Source: Streptomyces sp. NBC_01304 (GTDB lineage Bacteria > Actinomycetota > Actinomycetes > Streptomycetales > Streptomycetaceae). From it: a stretch of 64,000 bases of DNA. Position numbers and translations under genes: made by a program. The notes below the pieces were generated by a model. It made no database searches and was not told the origin of the DNA. It worked only from the letters and a program-made list of their open reading frames with translations. The stretch spans positions 8,060,001-8,124,000 of the forward strand of contig NZ_CP109055.1 in NCBI RefSeq assembly GCF_035975855.1, read 5' to 3'. Positions 22,780-31,007 of the stretch are shown here, in pieces (position 1 is the stretch's first letter; the number at the start of each line of letters is the position of its first letter).

Positions 22780-23945
22780 GTGAGGGCCTTCTCCCTGGCA
22801 GGGGTTGCGGCGGTGCTGGGGTGGTGCGGTGTCCGGTACGCCAGTGCGCCGAGCACCAGCGGGTAGACCAGGTAGCCGAAGCGGGTCGCCGGCATCAGGG
22901 CCATCGCCAGGCCGAGGCCGAGCGCCAGCCTGGCCGCAGCCGCCTGTGCCGTCCCCGGGGGCCGCACCACCAGCGACAGCGCGATCAGCAGTGCGACCAC
23001 CGCGAGGAGCGCGAGCGCGATCACCGTGCCGCCGGGGACGTACGTCGCGAGCAGACGGCCGGGCAGCGGGCTCGCGGCTGGTGAGGTGATGTCGGTGAGG
23101 CCGAGGGGGAAGGCGATGACGTTCTGGTAGAAGCCGGACGGGTCGGCGAGGGCGAAGGGCAGGACCGCCGCCGTCGCGGTGGACAGGGCCACGGCCGCTT
23201 GGCGCAGTGCCGGCCGACCCCCGTGGCGTACGGCTATGAGCGCCAGCGCGACCGGAAGCGCGGGCCAGGCCGTCCACTTGAGCGCGGCGGCGGCGCCGAG
23301 CACCAGGCCCGCCCGGCCCGGCCGCCCCTGCCCGGCAAGTACGACGCCCAGGCACATCAGGCCGACCACCGGAAGGTCGATCCCGCCCACCGCCAGGGGC
23401 AGCGCGACCAACGGGCAGGCGAGCAGCCAGGTCCGGTGCAGGCCGGCCGCCGCGAGGGCCAGGGCGAAGGCGCCGCCCAGCCACCAGCGGGGGTCCCCGG
23501 GCAGCATGCCGAAGAGCGCCATGCCGGGGAGGTAGGGGTTGTAGTCGGCGACTGCCGCAGGGTCGGCGACGTACGGACTCCCGGTCGTGAGCAGCAGTCG
23601 GCCCGACCGCTCGACGACCGTGACCTCCAGCTGGCCGAGCCCGGCCACGACGAGACCGACGAGCGGCAGCACGACGGCTCCGACGAGCGCGACCGTGGCG
23701 GCGGCGGGTCCGGACACCGTGCGGCTGCCGGGGCGGGGTCCCGCCCTCCAGGCGGCGAGTGCCGCGGCCGCGTATCCCGCGCCCGCCACCAGCCCCCACA
23801 CCCGGTGCGGCCCGAGGTCCGACACCGTCGCGAGGGTCAGGGCGACGAGCGCGCAGCCCGCCCACGCATACCGCTCGACGGGTCGCTCGGCGTACCTCTC
23901 GAAGTGCTTCCCAAGGTGCTCCTGAAGGCTTTTCCTCATGTCCAT
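22776..23945 (-). CDS. Integral membrane glycosyltransferase, GT87 (DUF2029)-like mannosyltransferase
   Basis: About 389 residues with roughly ten hydrophobic helices (for example YAWAGCALVALTLATV, TVALVGAVVLPLVGLVVAGL, GTVIALALLAVVALLIALSL). The region YVADPAAVADYNPYLPGMAL and GAAAALKWTAWPALPVALAL recall polyprenyl-phosphate-mannose-dependent GT-C enzymes of actinobacteria. Operon with the PimB-like enzyme, overlapping by 4 bp, which supports joint work on a lipid-linked glycan. Start uncertain: ATG 23945 and 23939 and GTG 23969 are in frame; I prefer 23945, giving a short cytoplasmic N terminus before helix 1. Confidence 0.78.
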   Translation of the reverse strand: MDMRKSLQEHLGKHFERYAERPVERYAWAGCALVALTLATVSDLGPHRVWGLVAGAGYAAAALAAWRAGPRPGSRTVSGPAAATVALVGAVVLPLVGLVVAGLGQLEVTVVERSGRLLLTTGSPYVADPAAVADYNPYLPGMALFGMLPGDPRWWLGGAFALALAAAGLHRTWLLACPLVALPLAVGGIDLPVVGLMCLGVVLAGQGRPGRAGLVLGAAAALKWTAWPALPVALALIAVRHGGRPALRQAAVALSTATAAVLPFALADPSGFYQNVIAFPLGLTDITSPAASPLPGRLLATYVPGGTVIALALLAVVALLIALSLVVRPPGTAQAAAARLALGLGLAMALMPATRFGYLVYPLVLGALAYRTPHHPSTAATPAREKALT

Positions 23946-24081
23946 CGACGCTAGAAACCCGCAGGTCACAAGGCGTCAACCGAGGCTCCGCACCTGGGAC
24001 TCAACCCGTGGCATGACATCCGGCGCGAGGCTCAACCCGTGCGGTGACGCGCGGGCCCGTTCCAGGACGGACCATGGACGC

Positions 24082-25290
24082 ATGAGTACGTCCCTTCAGC
24101 AGCGGTTCCGTGCCTGGATCGCCGCGCCCGCCTACCCCTGGGTCACCGGCGGTGCCCTGACCGCCGGAGCCGTGGCGGAGCTGATCGCCTTTCCGGGGTC
24201 CGTGACGACGACGGTCGGGGTGCTGGTGTCCTCGGCCTCGCTGATGTGGCGGCGGTCGTTCCCGCCCGTCGCGGTGCTCACGGTCGCCGCCGGGCTCCTC
24301 GGGTTCGCCGGGGACGTCAACCTGTACGTCTCGATCATGGCGAGCGGGCTGATCGGCTGCTACACCCTCGGCCGGAACCGGGTACTGCACCCGGTGGTGA
24401 CCGTCGCGGGCTTCGCGCTCGGCGCGCTGTGCGTGAACCTGGTGCACATCAACACCTGGTCGCGGATGGAGCTGCCGGTGCCCGCGCTCTGGGAGAAGGG
24501 ATCGCTCAGCCTGTTCGCCGAGGCGTTCCTGCTGACCGTGGTCATCTTCGGCGCCGTCATGATGGGTGACGCGGTACGTTCCCGGGAGGAGTCCCGCAAC
24601 GAACGGAACCTGGCCCAGGCCCAGTTGATCGCCATGGAGCGGCAGCAGGCCGCCGAGGCCGAGCGGGCCGCCATCGCCCGTGAGCTGCACGACATCGTCT
24701 CGCACTCGGTGTCGATGATCGCTGTGCAGGCCGAGAGCGCCACGTACACCACCCCCGGACTCACCCCCGAGGCCCGCGACGGCTTCCAGCAGATCGCCGC
24801 CACCGCCCGCTCCTCGATGGCCGAACTGCGCCGCCTCCTCGGCGTCCTGCGCACCTCTCAGGGAGACACCGCGCTCACCGCACCGCAGCCGACGCTCGAC
24901 CACCTCCCCGAACTGGTCGAGCAGCACCGGGCGGTGGGCGGCACGGCCGAGTTGAAGATCACCGGGGAGCGGGTGGCGCTGCCCGCCGCGTGGGAGCTGT
25001 CCGCGTACCGGATCACCCAGGAGGCGCTGACCAATGCGCGCAAGCACGCGCCCGGCGCCCGTACGGTGGTGGAGATCGACTACGGTGCCGCCGCCGACCG
25101 GCTGCTCACGCTGCGCATCCGCGACGACGGTCCGGGACCGGGTACGAGTGCGGGCTCCGGCCCCGGTGTGGGGCACGGGCTGACCGGGATGCGGGAGCGG
25201 GCGGCCCTGGTCGGGGGACGGCTCAGTGCGGGCTCGGGCCCGGAAGGCGGATTCCTGGTGGAGGCGGAGCTCCCCTGGGGGTCCGGGTGA
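24082..25290 (+). CDS. Two-component sensor histidine kinase (NarL-type partner, HisKA_3)
   Basis: A 402-residue membrane kinase. Five or six N-terminal helices in the first about 170 residues form a membrane sensor without a large external domain. The dimerisation box AAIARELHDIVSHSVSMIAV holds the phospho-acceptor His; the ATPase domain has the N box ITQEALTNARKHAP, DDGPGPG and GHGLTGMRERA. Overlaps the downstream region of the response-regulator gene (its TGA lies in GTGA; the likely RR start is 24 bp later). The signal is unknown. ATG 24082 is chosen; longer starts lack an RBS. Confidence 0.92.
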   Translation: MSTSLQQRFRAWIAAPAYPWVTGGALTAGAVAELIAFPGSVTTTVGVLVSSASLMWRRSFPPVAVLTVAAGLLGFAGDVNLYVSIMASGLIGCYTLGRNRVLHPVVTVAGFALGALCVNLVHINTWSRMELPVPALWEKGSLSLFAEAFLLTVVIFGAVMMGDAVRSREESRNERNLAQAQLIAMERQQAAEAERAAIARELHDIVSHSVSMIAVQAESATYTTPGLTPEARDGFQQIAATARSSMAELRRLLGVLRTSQGDTALTAPQPTLDHLPELVEQHRAVGGTAELKITGERVALPAAWELSAYRITQEALTNARKHAPGARTVVEIDYGAAADRLLTLRIRDDGPGPGTSAGSGPGVGHGLTGMRERAALVGGRLSAGSGPEGGFLVEAELPWGSG

Positions 25291-25313
25291 CCCTCGTGGA
25301 CAAGGAGTTGCGT

Positions 25314-25970
25314 GTGATCAGGGCATTGGTCGCCGACGACCAGGCGGTCGTCCGTACCGGCTTCGTGAACCTGCTCAACACGCAGGAGGACATCGACGTC
25401 GTCGGCGAGGCCGAGGACGGGGTGCAGGCCGTACGCATCGCCGCCGAGACCCGGCCCGACCTCGCGCTCCTCGACATCCGGATGCCGCACAAGAACGGCA
25501 TCGAGGCGGCCCGCGAGATCCTGGCGGCGTCCGGTGGGGCGACGAAGGTGCTGATGCTGACGACCTTCGGGCTGGACGAATACGTGTACGACGCGCTCGC
25601 GGCGGGGGCAGGGGGATTTCTGCTCAAGGACGCGACCTTTCCCGAACTCCTGCATGCGGTACGGGTGGTGGCGGGCGGGAACGCGCTGCTCTCGCCCGAG
25701 ATCACGAAGCGGCTGATCGGGGAGTTCGTGAGCACGCGTGCCTCGCGGCTGCCGGCGCACTCGGTGGGGGAGCTCACGGCTCGTGAGGCGGAGGTGCTGA
25801 CGTTGATCGCGCGGGGGTTGTCCAATGCGGAGATCGCGGGGCGGCTCACCATCACGGATCACACCGTGAAGACCCACATCAATCGGCTGTTCGCCAAGCT
25901 GGAGCTGCGGGATCGGGCTCAGGCCGTGATTGTGGCCTATGAGTTGGGGCTGGTGCGGGTCGGGAAGTGA
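25314..25970 (+). CDS. NarL/FixJ family response regulator
   Basis: A 218-residue receiver-plus-HTH protein. Receiver: acidic pair in LVADDQAVVRTGF, phospho-acceptor Asp in ALLDIRMPHKNG, Thr in MLTTFGLDEY, Lys in FLLKDATF. Output: LuxR HTH LTAREAEVLTLIARGLSNAE with TVKTHINRLFAKL. Of three in-frame GTG codons, 25314 is chosen because AAGGAG lies exactly 6 bp before it; it gives VIRALVADDQ. Cotranscribed with the kinase at 24082. A family A repeat follows the stop after 8 bp. Confidence 0.93.
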   Translation: MIRALVADDQAVVRTGFVNLLNTQEDIDVVGEAEDGVQAVRIAAETRPDLALLDIRMPHKNGIEAAREILAASGGATKVLMLTTFGLDEYVYDALAAGAGGFLLKDATFPELLHAVRVVAGGNALLSPEITKRLIGEFVSTRASRLPAHSVGELTAREAEVLTLIARGLSNAEIAGRLTITDHTVKTHINRLFAKLELRDRAQAVIVAYELGLVRVGK

Positions 25971-25978
25971 CCGGTTCC

Positions 25979-26153
25979 TTCTTCCCCACCCCGCCCCTTC
26001 CCGTAAGACTGCCGTCGGCTTCGGGGCGGGTGCGGCATGTCGTCCGCGACGGTCACTGATGTCCTCAAACGCCGGACGGGCTGATCTGCCGAGCCCTGAT
26101 TTGTCAGCCCGTCCGGCGTTTGAGGACTTTCGGGAAGGGGCGGGGTGGGGGAG
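25979..26153. repeat. Nested inverted repeat family A between tandem genes
   Basis: Complete copy. Outer arms TTCTTCCCCACCCCGCCCCT and AGGGGCGGGGTGGGGGAGA, inner arms with core CAAACGCCGGACGGGCTGA and its reverse complement around a 24-bp spacer. It ends 29 bp before the next ATG, so it must be part of the leader or promoter of the LAL regulator, or end the upstream transcript. Confidence 0.9.
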
Positions 26154-26181
26154 AGTCTTTCCGGGCGGAGGTGGGGCCACC

Positions 26182-28959
26182 ATGGACGCACTGTTCGTGG
26201 GACGCGAAGACAGCCTTGCGCGAATGAATGCCGCATGGGACCGGGCGAAGGGCGGCCAGCCCCAGCGCGTTCTCGTCGAAGGCCCGCCGGGCATCGGCAA
26301 GTCCGCCTTGGTCCGCCAGTTCCTCCGGCACACCCCCAAGCTGCTGCAGGCCGAGGGTGAGGAGACCGAGTCCGGCCTCGCCTTCGGCGTGCTGGAGCAG
26401 CTCTGCCCGCGCGGGGGCGGCTGGCCCGACCCGCCCGCCGCGGGCGCGGCCCTGATCGAGGTCCTGGACGAGGCGCAGGGCGGCGAGACCCCCGTCGCCC
26501 TCGTCGTGGACGACGCCCAGTGGGCCGACCACCCCTCGCTCCAGGCGCTCACCTTCGCCCTGCGCAGACTCCGCGCCGACAAGGTCCTCACGATCGTCGT
26601 CGTACGTGACGCCGCCGATGTCCGGCTTCCCGAGGGGCTGCGCCGGATGTTCACCGCGGATCCGGCGATCAGGGTCCGGCTCGAAGGTCTGGACGCGGCC
26701 GAACTCCGGCTGCTGAGCGGAGAGTTGGGCACCGGCAAGCTCACCACCCGGGCCGCGACCCGGCTGCGCGGGCACACCTCCGGCAACCCCTTGCACGTCC
26801 AGGCCCTGCTGGAGCAGGAGGGCCCCACTCTCCTCGACGCGCTGGAGCGGAGCGATGTCGCGCCGCCGGCCCCGAAGTCGTTCACCGCGCTCGTCCTGGG
26901 CCGCCTTGCCGCCTGCGGCCCCGAGGCGGCGGAGCTGGTCTGTGCGGCCGGCGTGCTCGGGATGCACTGCACGCTGGACGAGGCGTTCGCCGTCGCGTCC
27001 GGGGCGGAGGCGAGTGAGGTGGTCGAGGCAGGGGCGGCGCCGGGCGAGGCCGTCGAGGCAGGGGTGGTGCCGGGCGGGGCCGTTGCCGCGCTCGACCAGG
27101 CCGTGCGGCTCGGTCTGCTCGCCGAAGGCCCCGGCGACCCGCTCATCCGCTTCCCGCACCCCCTCGTGCACGCCGCCGTCTACCACCAGCTGGGCCCCGC
27201 CCGCAGAGCGGCCCTGCACCGCCGGGCCGCCGCCCTCGCCGGCGACGCGGAGCACCGGCTGCGGCATCTGGCGCTCGCCGCGAGCGGACCCGATGCGCGG
27301 CTCGCCACCGAACTGACCGCGCTGGGGCGGCAGTTCGCGGTGCGGGGAGCCTGGGCAAACGCCTCGGGGCGGCTGGCCGCGGCCGCCCGGCTGAGCGCGA
27401 CCCCACAAACGTACGAGCAGAACCGGCTCGAAGCGGTCGAGTGCGGGGTGCTCGCCGGTGAGGTGCCGGACGTCGGTGAAGTCGCCCAGGAGATCGCCTC
27501 GTTCGCGCCGAGCGGCTGGCGCAGCTATCTGCTCGGGCGGCTCAGCCTGTTCGACCTGGACCGGGCCGAGGCGCTGCTCACCGATGCCTGGCACCGGTGC
27601 GACCCGGACGCGGAGCCGCTGCTCGGGGCCCGGATCGCCGGGCAGTTCGCCGCGCTGTACGGAAGCATGACGCGCGGCGCCGAGATGGCCGAGTGGGCGC
27701 AGCTCGCGCTGCGGCTCGCGCCCGACGACACCGCCACCGACATGATCCGCTACCTGGCGCTGACCGGCCGCGCGATGAACGGCGAGGCCCCGCAGGCGCT
27801 CGCCGAGCTCGCCGCCCGTGGCCCGCTGCCCGACCCCGCCGTGGCGGACCCGGCCCAGCTGGAGGAGCTGCTCGGCCGCGGCACGCTGCGCGAGTTCGCG
27901 GGCGATGCGACCGGCGCGGTCCGGGACTTGACCGGGGTCTTCGCGCACTGCCACGCCCGCGCCGCCTCCTTCCGCGTGGTCGCCGCGACCGGCCTCGCCT
28001 CCGCCGAGTACCGGGCCGGGCACTGGGACGACGCGAGCGTCCACGCCGACTTCGCGCTGTCCCTCGCCGCCGACACCGACCAGCCGCACGTCGCCCTGTA
28101 CTGCCGGATGCTGTCCGCCCTCCTGCACGCCGCCCGCGGCGACTTCGCCAAGGCCCAGGCGCACAGTCACGTCCTCGCCGAGTACGCGCGCTTCGGCCAC
28201 CTCAGCCCCACCCTCTGGGCGGCCCTCGCCGCCGCCCATCTCGCCCGCGCCCGCGGCGACGCGGAGGGCGTCGTCCTGGCCCTCGACCCGCTGCCCGGGC
28301 TGACCGGCCGCGGCGACCTGGAGGTACCCGGCGGCCTGCCCTGGACCTGGCTCCTCGCCGACGCCTGGACCGCGACCGGCGAGCACCAGCGGGCGGGCGA
28401 GGTCCTCGCACCGTATGAAGTACGTGCAGCCCAGAGCGGCCATCACGGCGCCCTGCTCCTCGCCGGCCGCAGCCGCGGCATCCTGGAGGCCGCGCGCGGC
28501 GACCAGGGCGCCGCCGAACGCGCCTTCCGCTCGGCGGCCCGGCACGCCGCGAAGACCGACGCCCCCTTCGACAGGGCCCTGCTGCACCTCGCGTACGGCC
28601 AGTTCCTGCGCCGCTCCGGCAAGCGCGGCAAGGCGGGCGACGAGCTGCGCCGGGCGCGGGAGCTGCTTCTGCGCCTGGACGCGGGCCCCGATCTGGAGCG
28701 CTGCGGGCGGGAGTTGGCGGCCTGCGGCCTGGAGCCGGGCGAGCGCCGCCCACGGGATGCCGCACTGCTGACCGCGCAGGAGCTCGCGGTCGCCCGCCTG
28801 GTGGTGGCGGGGCTCACCAACCGGCAGGTCGCCCGCGAGCTGGTGATCAGCGTCAAGACCGTCGAGTACCACCTGGGCCGGATCTACACGAAGTTCGGCA
28901 TCGACTCCCGCACCCGCCTCGCGGCACGCCTGGAGCCCCGGGCCGAGCCCGAACCCTAG
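26182..28959 (+). CDS. LAL-type LuxR transcriptional regulator with AAA ATPase
   Basis: A 925-residue regulator. The N-terminal STAND/AAA domain has Walker A VEGPPGIGKSALVRQF near residue 33 and Walker B VALVVDDAQWADHPS near 106. The middle is an all-helical TPR-like region (about 400-850) with repeated Ala-rich units such as DFAKAQAHSHVLAEYARF. The C-terminal LuxR HTH is LTAQELAVARLVVAGLTNRQ with SVKTVEYHLGRIYTKF. Such proteins activate secondary-metabolite or sugar genes; no target is obvious here. ATG 26182 has GGAGGTGG upstream. A 30-bp in-frame tandem duplication (27022-27081) lies in the linker after the ATPase. Confidence 0.92.
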   Translation: MDALFVGREDSLARMNAAWDRAKGGQPQRVLVEGPPGIGKSALVRQFLRHTPKLLQAEGEETESGLAFGVLEQLCPRGGGWPDPPAAGAALIEVLDEAQGGETPVALVVDDAQWADHPSLQALTFALRRLRADKVLTIVVVRDAADVRLPEGLRRMFTADPAIRVRLEGLDAAELRLLSGELGTGKLTTRAATRLRGHTSGNPLHVQALLEQEGPTLLDALERSDVAPPAPKSFTALVLGRLAACGPEAAELVCAAGVLGMHCTLDEAFAVASGAEASEVVEAGAAPGEAVEAGVVPGGAVAALDQAVRLGLLAEGPGDPLIRFPHPLVHAAVYHQLGPARRAALHRRAAALAGDAEHRLRHLALAASGPDARLATELTALGRQFAVRGAWANASGRLAAAARLSATPQTYEQNRLEAVECGVLAGEVPDVGEVAQEIASFAPSGWRSYLLGRLSLFDLDRAEALLTDAWHRCDPDAEPLLGARIAGQFAALYGSMTRGAEMAEWAQLALRLAPDDTATDMIRYLALTGRAMNGEAPQALAELAARGPLPDPAVADPAQLEELLGRGTLREFAGDATGAVRDLTGVFAHCHARAASFRVVAATGLASAEYRAGHWDDASVHADFALSLAADTDQPHVALYCRMLSALLHAARGDFAKAQAHSHVLAEYARFGHLSPTLWAALAAAHLARARGDAEGVVLALDPLPGLTGRGDLEVPGGLPWTWLLADAWTATGEHQRAGEVLAPYEVRAAQSGHHGALLLAGRSRGILEAARGDQGAAERAFRSAARHAAKTDAPFDRALLHLAYGQFLRRSGKRGKAGDELRRARELLLRLDAGPDLERCGRELAACGLEPGERRPRDAALLTAQELAVARLVVAGLTNRQVARELVISVKTVEYHLGRIYTKFGIDSRTRLAARLEPRAEPEP

Positions 28960-29057
28960 GGATTCCCCGGGGCCGGGACCCGGGGTGCCGAACTGGGTTG
29001 TTTCGTAACGTCGTTCGCGTCCGAAGGCACCAGGCAACCACGGGGGATGCAGCCGCA

Positions 29058-30263
29058 ATGGACGAGAACAAGGACGTGCTCGACAAGCGGAGCGTGCTCG
29101 ACAACAGGGGCGCGTCAGGAAGCCGGGGCGTGCCAGAAAGCTGGAGCGCGCCAGAAAACCGGAGCGCGCCAGAGAACCGGGGCGTGCTCGACTCCGTCGT
29201 CACCGACATTCCGCACGCCAAAGTCGAGGCCGTGACCGATCGCGTGGTCCGGGAGTTCCAGCTGGCCGCCGACAAGGTCGCGGCCCACCACATGTCACCC
29301 GCCCGCTACCCGATGCCCGCTGACCGGGCCTCCACCGAGCAGTTGCTCGCGCAGCGGTTCGCGAGGCTCTCGGACGTCTTGCGGAAGCAGGCCGCGGACC
29401 GCCTGTCCGCCGATCTGCGGACCACGACGGTACGCGCCGAGCGGCTCGGTGACCTGCGCAAGGTCGACCTGCGCTCCCCGGCACCGGTCGGCGCCCAGCT
29501 GAGCCGGCTGCCCTGGCCTGCCCGGCTCAGGTTCCCCGCCGCGGAACTGAGCAAGGTGCCCACGTCGCTGCTGCCTGAGGTGTACGAGGCGGCCCCGGCG
29601 GCAAAGGACGCGGCCCCGGCGGCAAAGAACGGGGCCCCGGCCGCATCCGAGGGGCGGCCGCGCAGGCTGGAGTTGCGGATCCACCGGGTCGAGGCCGTGG
29701 ACACCACCGGCGAGTGGGGCAGGGACGACATCCACCTGGGCGGCACCGGCAGCGACGAGCACGGGGACACGTACCGGATCGCCCGGTTCAAGGTGCACGG
29801 CTTCCACGCCGGGGACGTGCTCACCTATGTGCCGCCCCGGCAGTTCCACCGGTTCAGCCTGACCGACGCCACGGCCTGCTTTCCCCGGTCGTACTTCGTG
29901 ACGGTGGTGCTCGCGGAGGCCGACTGGGCCGGATTCGCGGACTACTTGAACAGGCTGCTCGACGCGGTGCGGGCGAGGCTCGTCGAGGCGCTGCGGAGCG
30001 CGACCGGCGAGGCGTTGCCGCTCGGCGGGCCGGTCGGGGTGCTGATCGGGATCGCCGTGGGCGCCGCCGTGAACCGCGTCTTCGACTACCTCGCGGACCG
30101 GTGGGGCGACGAGGTGTTCAAGCCCGTCACGGTCCGCGCCACCCTGCCCTCCCCGACGGCCCGCTGGGGCGGCGAAAGCCCGGTCAGCGGGCCACGGACG
30201 CTGGAGTACGGAGGCTTCGGCGGCAAGTACCGGGTCGTCTACGACTGGAGGTTGTGCGACTGA
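29058..30263 (+). CDS. Hypothetical protein with internal repeats and a Gly-rich hydrophobic segment
   Basis: Not recognised. 401 residues. The N-terminal about 50 residues are degenerate repeats (SRGVPE, SWSAPEN, RSAPEN, RGVLD). A second repeat block near residue 176 is AAPAAKD, AAPAAKN, GAPAA. Between and after them lie a helical region (EQLLAQRFARLSDVLRKQAA) and a beta-rich part (RRLELRIHRVEAVDTTGEWG, FHAGDVLTYVPPRQFHRFSL). Near residue 320 a Gly-rich hydrophobic stretch (LGGPVGVLIGIAVGAAVNRV) could be a membrane or membrane-inserting segment. No signal peptide. ATG 29058 comes after a spacer of 98 bp from the LAL gene, so it may be independent. Confidence 0.65.
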   Translation: MDENKDVLDKRSVLDNRGASGSRGVPESWSAPENRSAPENRGVLDSVVTDIPHAKVEAVTDRVVREFQLAADKVAAHHMSPARYPMPADRASTEQLLAQRFARLSDVLRKQAADRLSADLRTTTVRAERLGDLRKVDLRSPAPVGAQLSRLPWPARLRFPAAELSKVPTSLLPEVYEAAPAAKDAAPAAKNGAPAASEGRPRRLELRIHRVEAVDTTGEWGRDDIHLGGTGSDEHGDTYRIARFKVHGFHAGDVLTYVPPRQFHRFSLTDATACFPRSYFVTVVLAEADWAGFADYLNRLLDAVRARLVEALRSATGEALPLGGPVGVLIGIAVGAAVNRVFDYLADRWGDEVFKPVTVRATLPSPTARWGGESPVSGPRTLEYGGFGGKYRVVYDWRLCD

Positions 30264-30320
30264 GCCGACAACTGGGCGTGTGAGCCGACAACTAGGCGCG
30301 TGAGCCGACAAGTAGGTGTG
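30261..30320. repeat. Three 20-bp direct tandem repeats
   Basis: Units TGAGCCGACAACTGGGCGTG, TGAGCCGACAACTAGGCGCG and TGAGCCGACAAGTAGGTGTG are contiguous. The first TGA is the stop of the upstream gene, so the gene end itself has been multiplied. Confidence 0.9.
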
Positions 30321-30338
30321 CGGGGGCACACGGCCGCC

Positions 30339-30441
30339 GTCCGTCAGCGGGAGAGACGGGCGGCGGCCCCATGTTGTCCGCAGCGGGAGAGACGGGCGGC
30401 GGCCCCACGTTGTCCGTCAGCGGGAGAGACGGGCGGAAGCC
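30339..30441. repeat. Tandem copies of the MarR gene 3' end (36-37 bp units)
   Basis: Three contiguous units beginning GTCCG(T)CAGCGGGAGAGACGG. The last unit is the true end of the marR gene (stop at 30417-30419); the other two repeat its last codons and downstream sequence. Units 1 and 2 end in GGCGGCCCCATGTT or GGCGGCCCCACGTT. Confidence 0.88.
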
Positions 30442-30875
30442 CTGCGCTGCCGCTCGGTCGCGCCGCGCATGAAGCGGAGCACGGTCTCCAGCTCGGCGGC
30501 GCTGAACTCCTCGTAGTGCTCGAGGACTTCACCCAGCCAGTCGTCGAAGAGCTCCGCCAGATCGGCCACCTTCTCGGGCCGGAACTCCACCAGCACCCGG
30601 CGCCTGTCCGTCGGGTGCTTGACCCTGCGCACGAAGCCCTTCTCCGAGAGCCGGTCGACCAGGCCCGTCACGGAGGCGGGCGCGAGCCCGGTGCGTTCGG
30701 CGAGCTCCTTCGCGGTGAGCGGGCCGTCGCGCTGCAGGAGGTCGAGGGTCTTGGTCTCGGTGGCGCTCAGGCCCTGCTTGGCGGCGAGGGCGCTGTGGAA
30801 CATCACGGTGACCGCGCTGCTCTCGCGGCCCGCCTCGTTCAGCTCCTCGATGATCTTGCTCCGGTCGCGGCTCAT
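30417..30875 (-). CDS. MarR family repressor
   Basis: A 152-residue winged-helix regulator. Core: LLQRDGPLTAKELAERTGLA, PASVTGLVDRLSEKGFVRRV, DRRRVLVEF (wing). The C-terminal helix pairs for dimerisation. Divergent from an MFS exporter, with two strong inverted repeats in between (30896 and 30948); the usual arrangement is repression of both genes, relieved by a drug-like ligand. The C terminus ends ASARLSR, encoded by the last unit of a tandem repeat. Confidence 0.92.
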   Translation of the reverse strand: MSRDRSKIIEELNEAGRESSAVTVMFHSALAAKQGLSATETKTLDLLQRDGPLTAKELAERTGLAPASVTGLVDRLSEKGFVRRVKHPTDRRRVLVEFRPEKVADLAELFDDWLGEVLEHYEEFSAAELETVLRFMRGATERQRRASARLSR

Positions 30876-30895
30876 GGGGTCACCGTAGCAAAAAC

Positions 30896-30965
30896 TTCGT
30901 TCGCCCGAACGAAAGAGTTGCGATCATGCCGAGCCGCGTGCAACTCTTTCGTTAGTCCGAACGAA
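30896..30965. promoter_or_regulatory. Twin MarR operators in the marR-MFS intergenic region
   Basis: Site 1, TTCGTTCGCCCGAACGAA (30896-30913), has perfect 8-bp arms. Site 2, TTCGTTAGTCCGAACGAA (30948-30965), has 6-bp perfect arms. They face each other, and the DNA between them is again an inverted repeat (CGAAAGAGTTGC near 30910 and GCAACTCTTTCG near 30940), so the whole 70-bp region is symmetric. Confidence 0.8.
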
Positions 30966-31007
30966 ATAAATCTGACGCCCCTCGTCCGACATCCTCAGGA
31001 GCCGGAA

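Noticed and set aside
30261..30441. Possible CRISPR-like array
   Set aside because: The units are contiguous, of two different lengths, with no unique spacers and no cas genes; they are tandem copies of gene ends.
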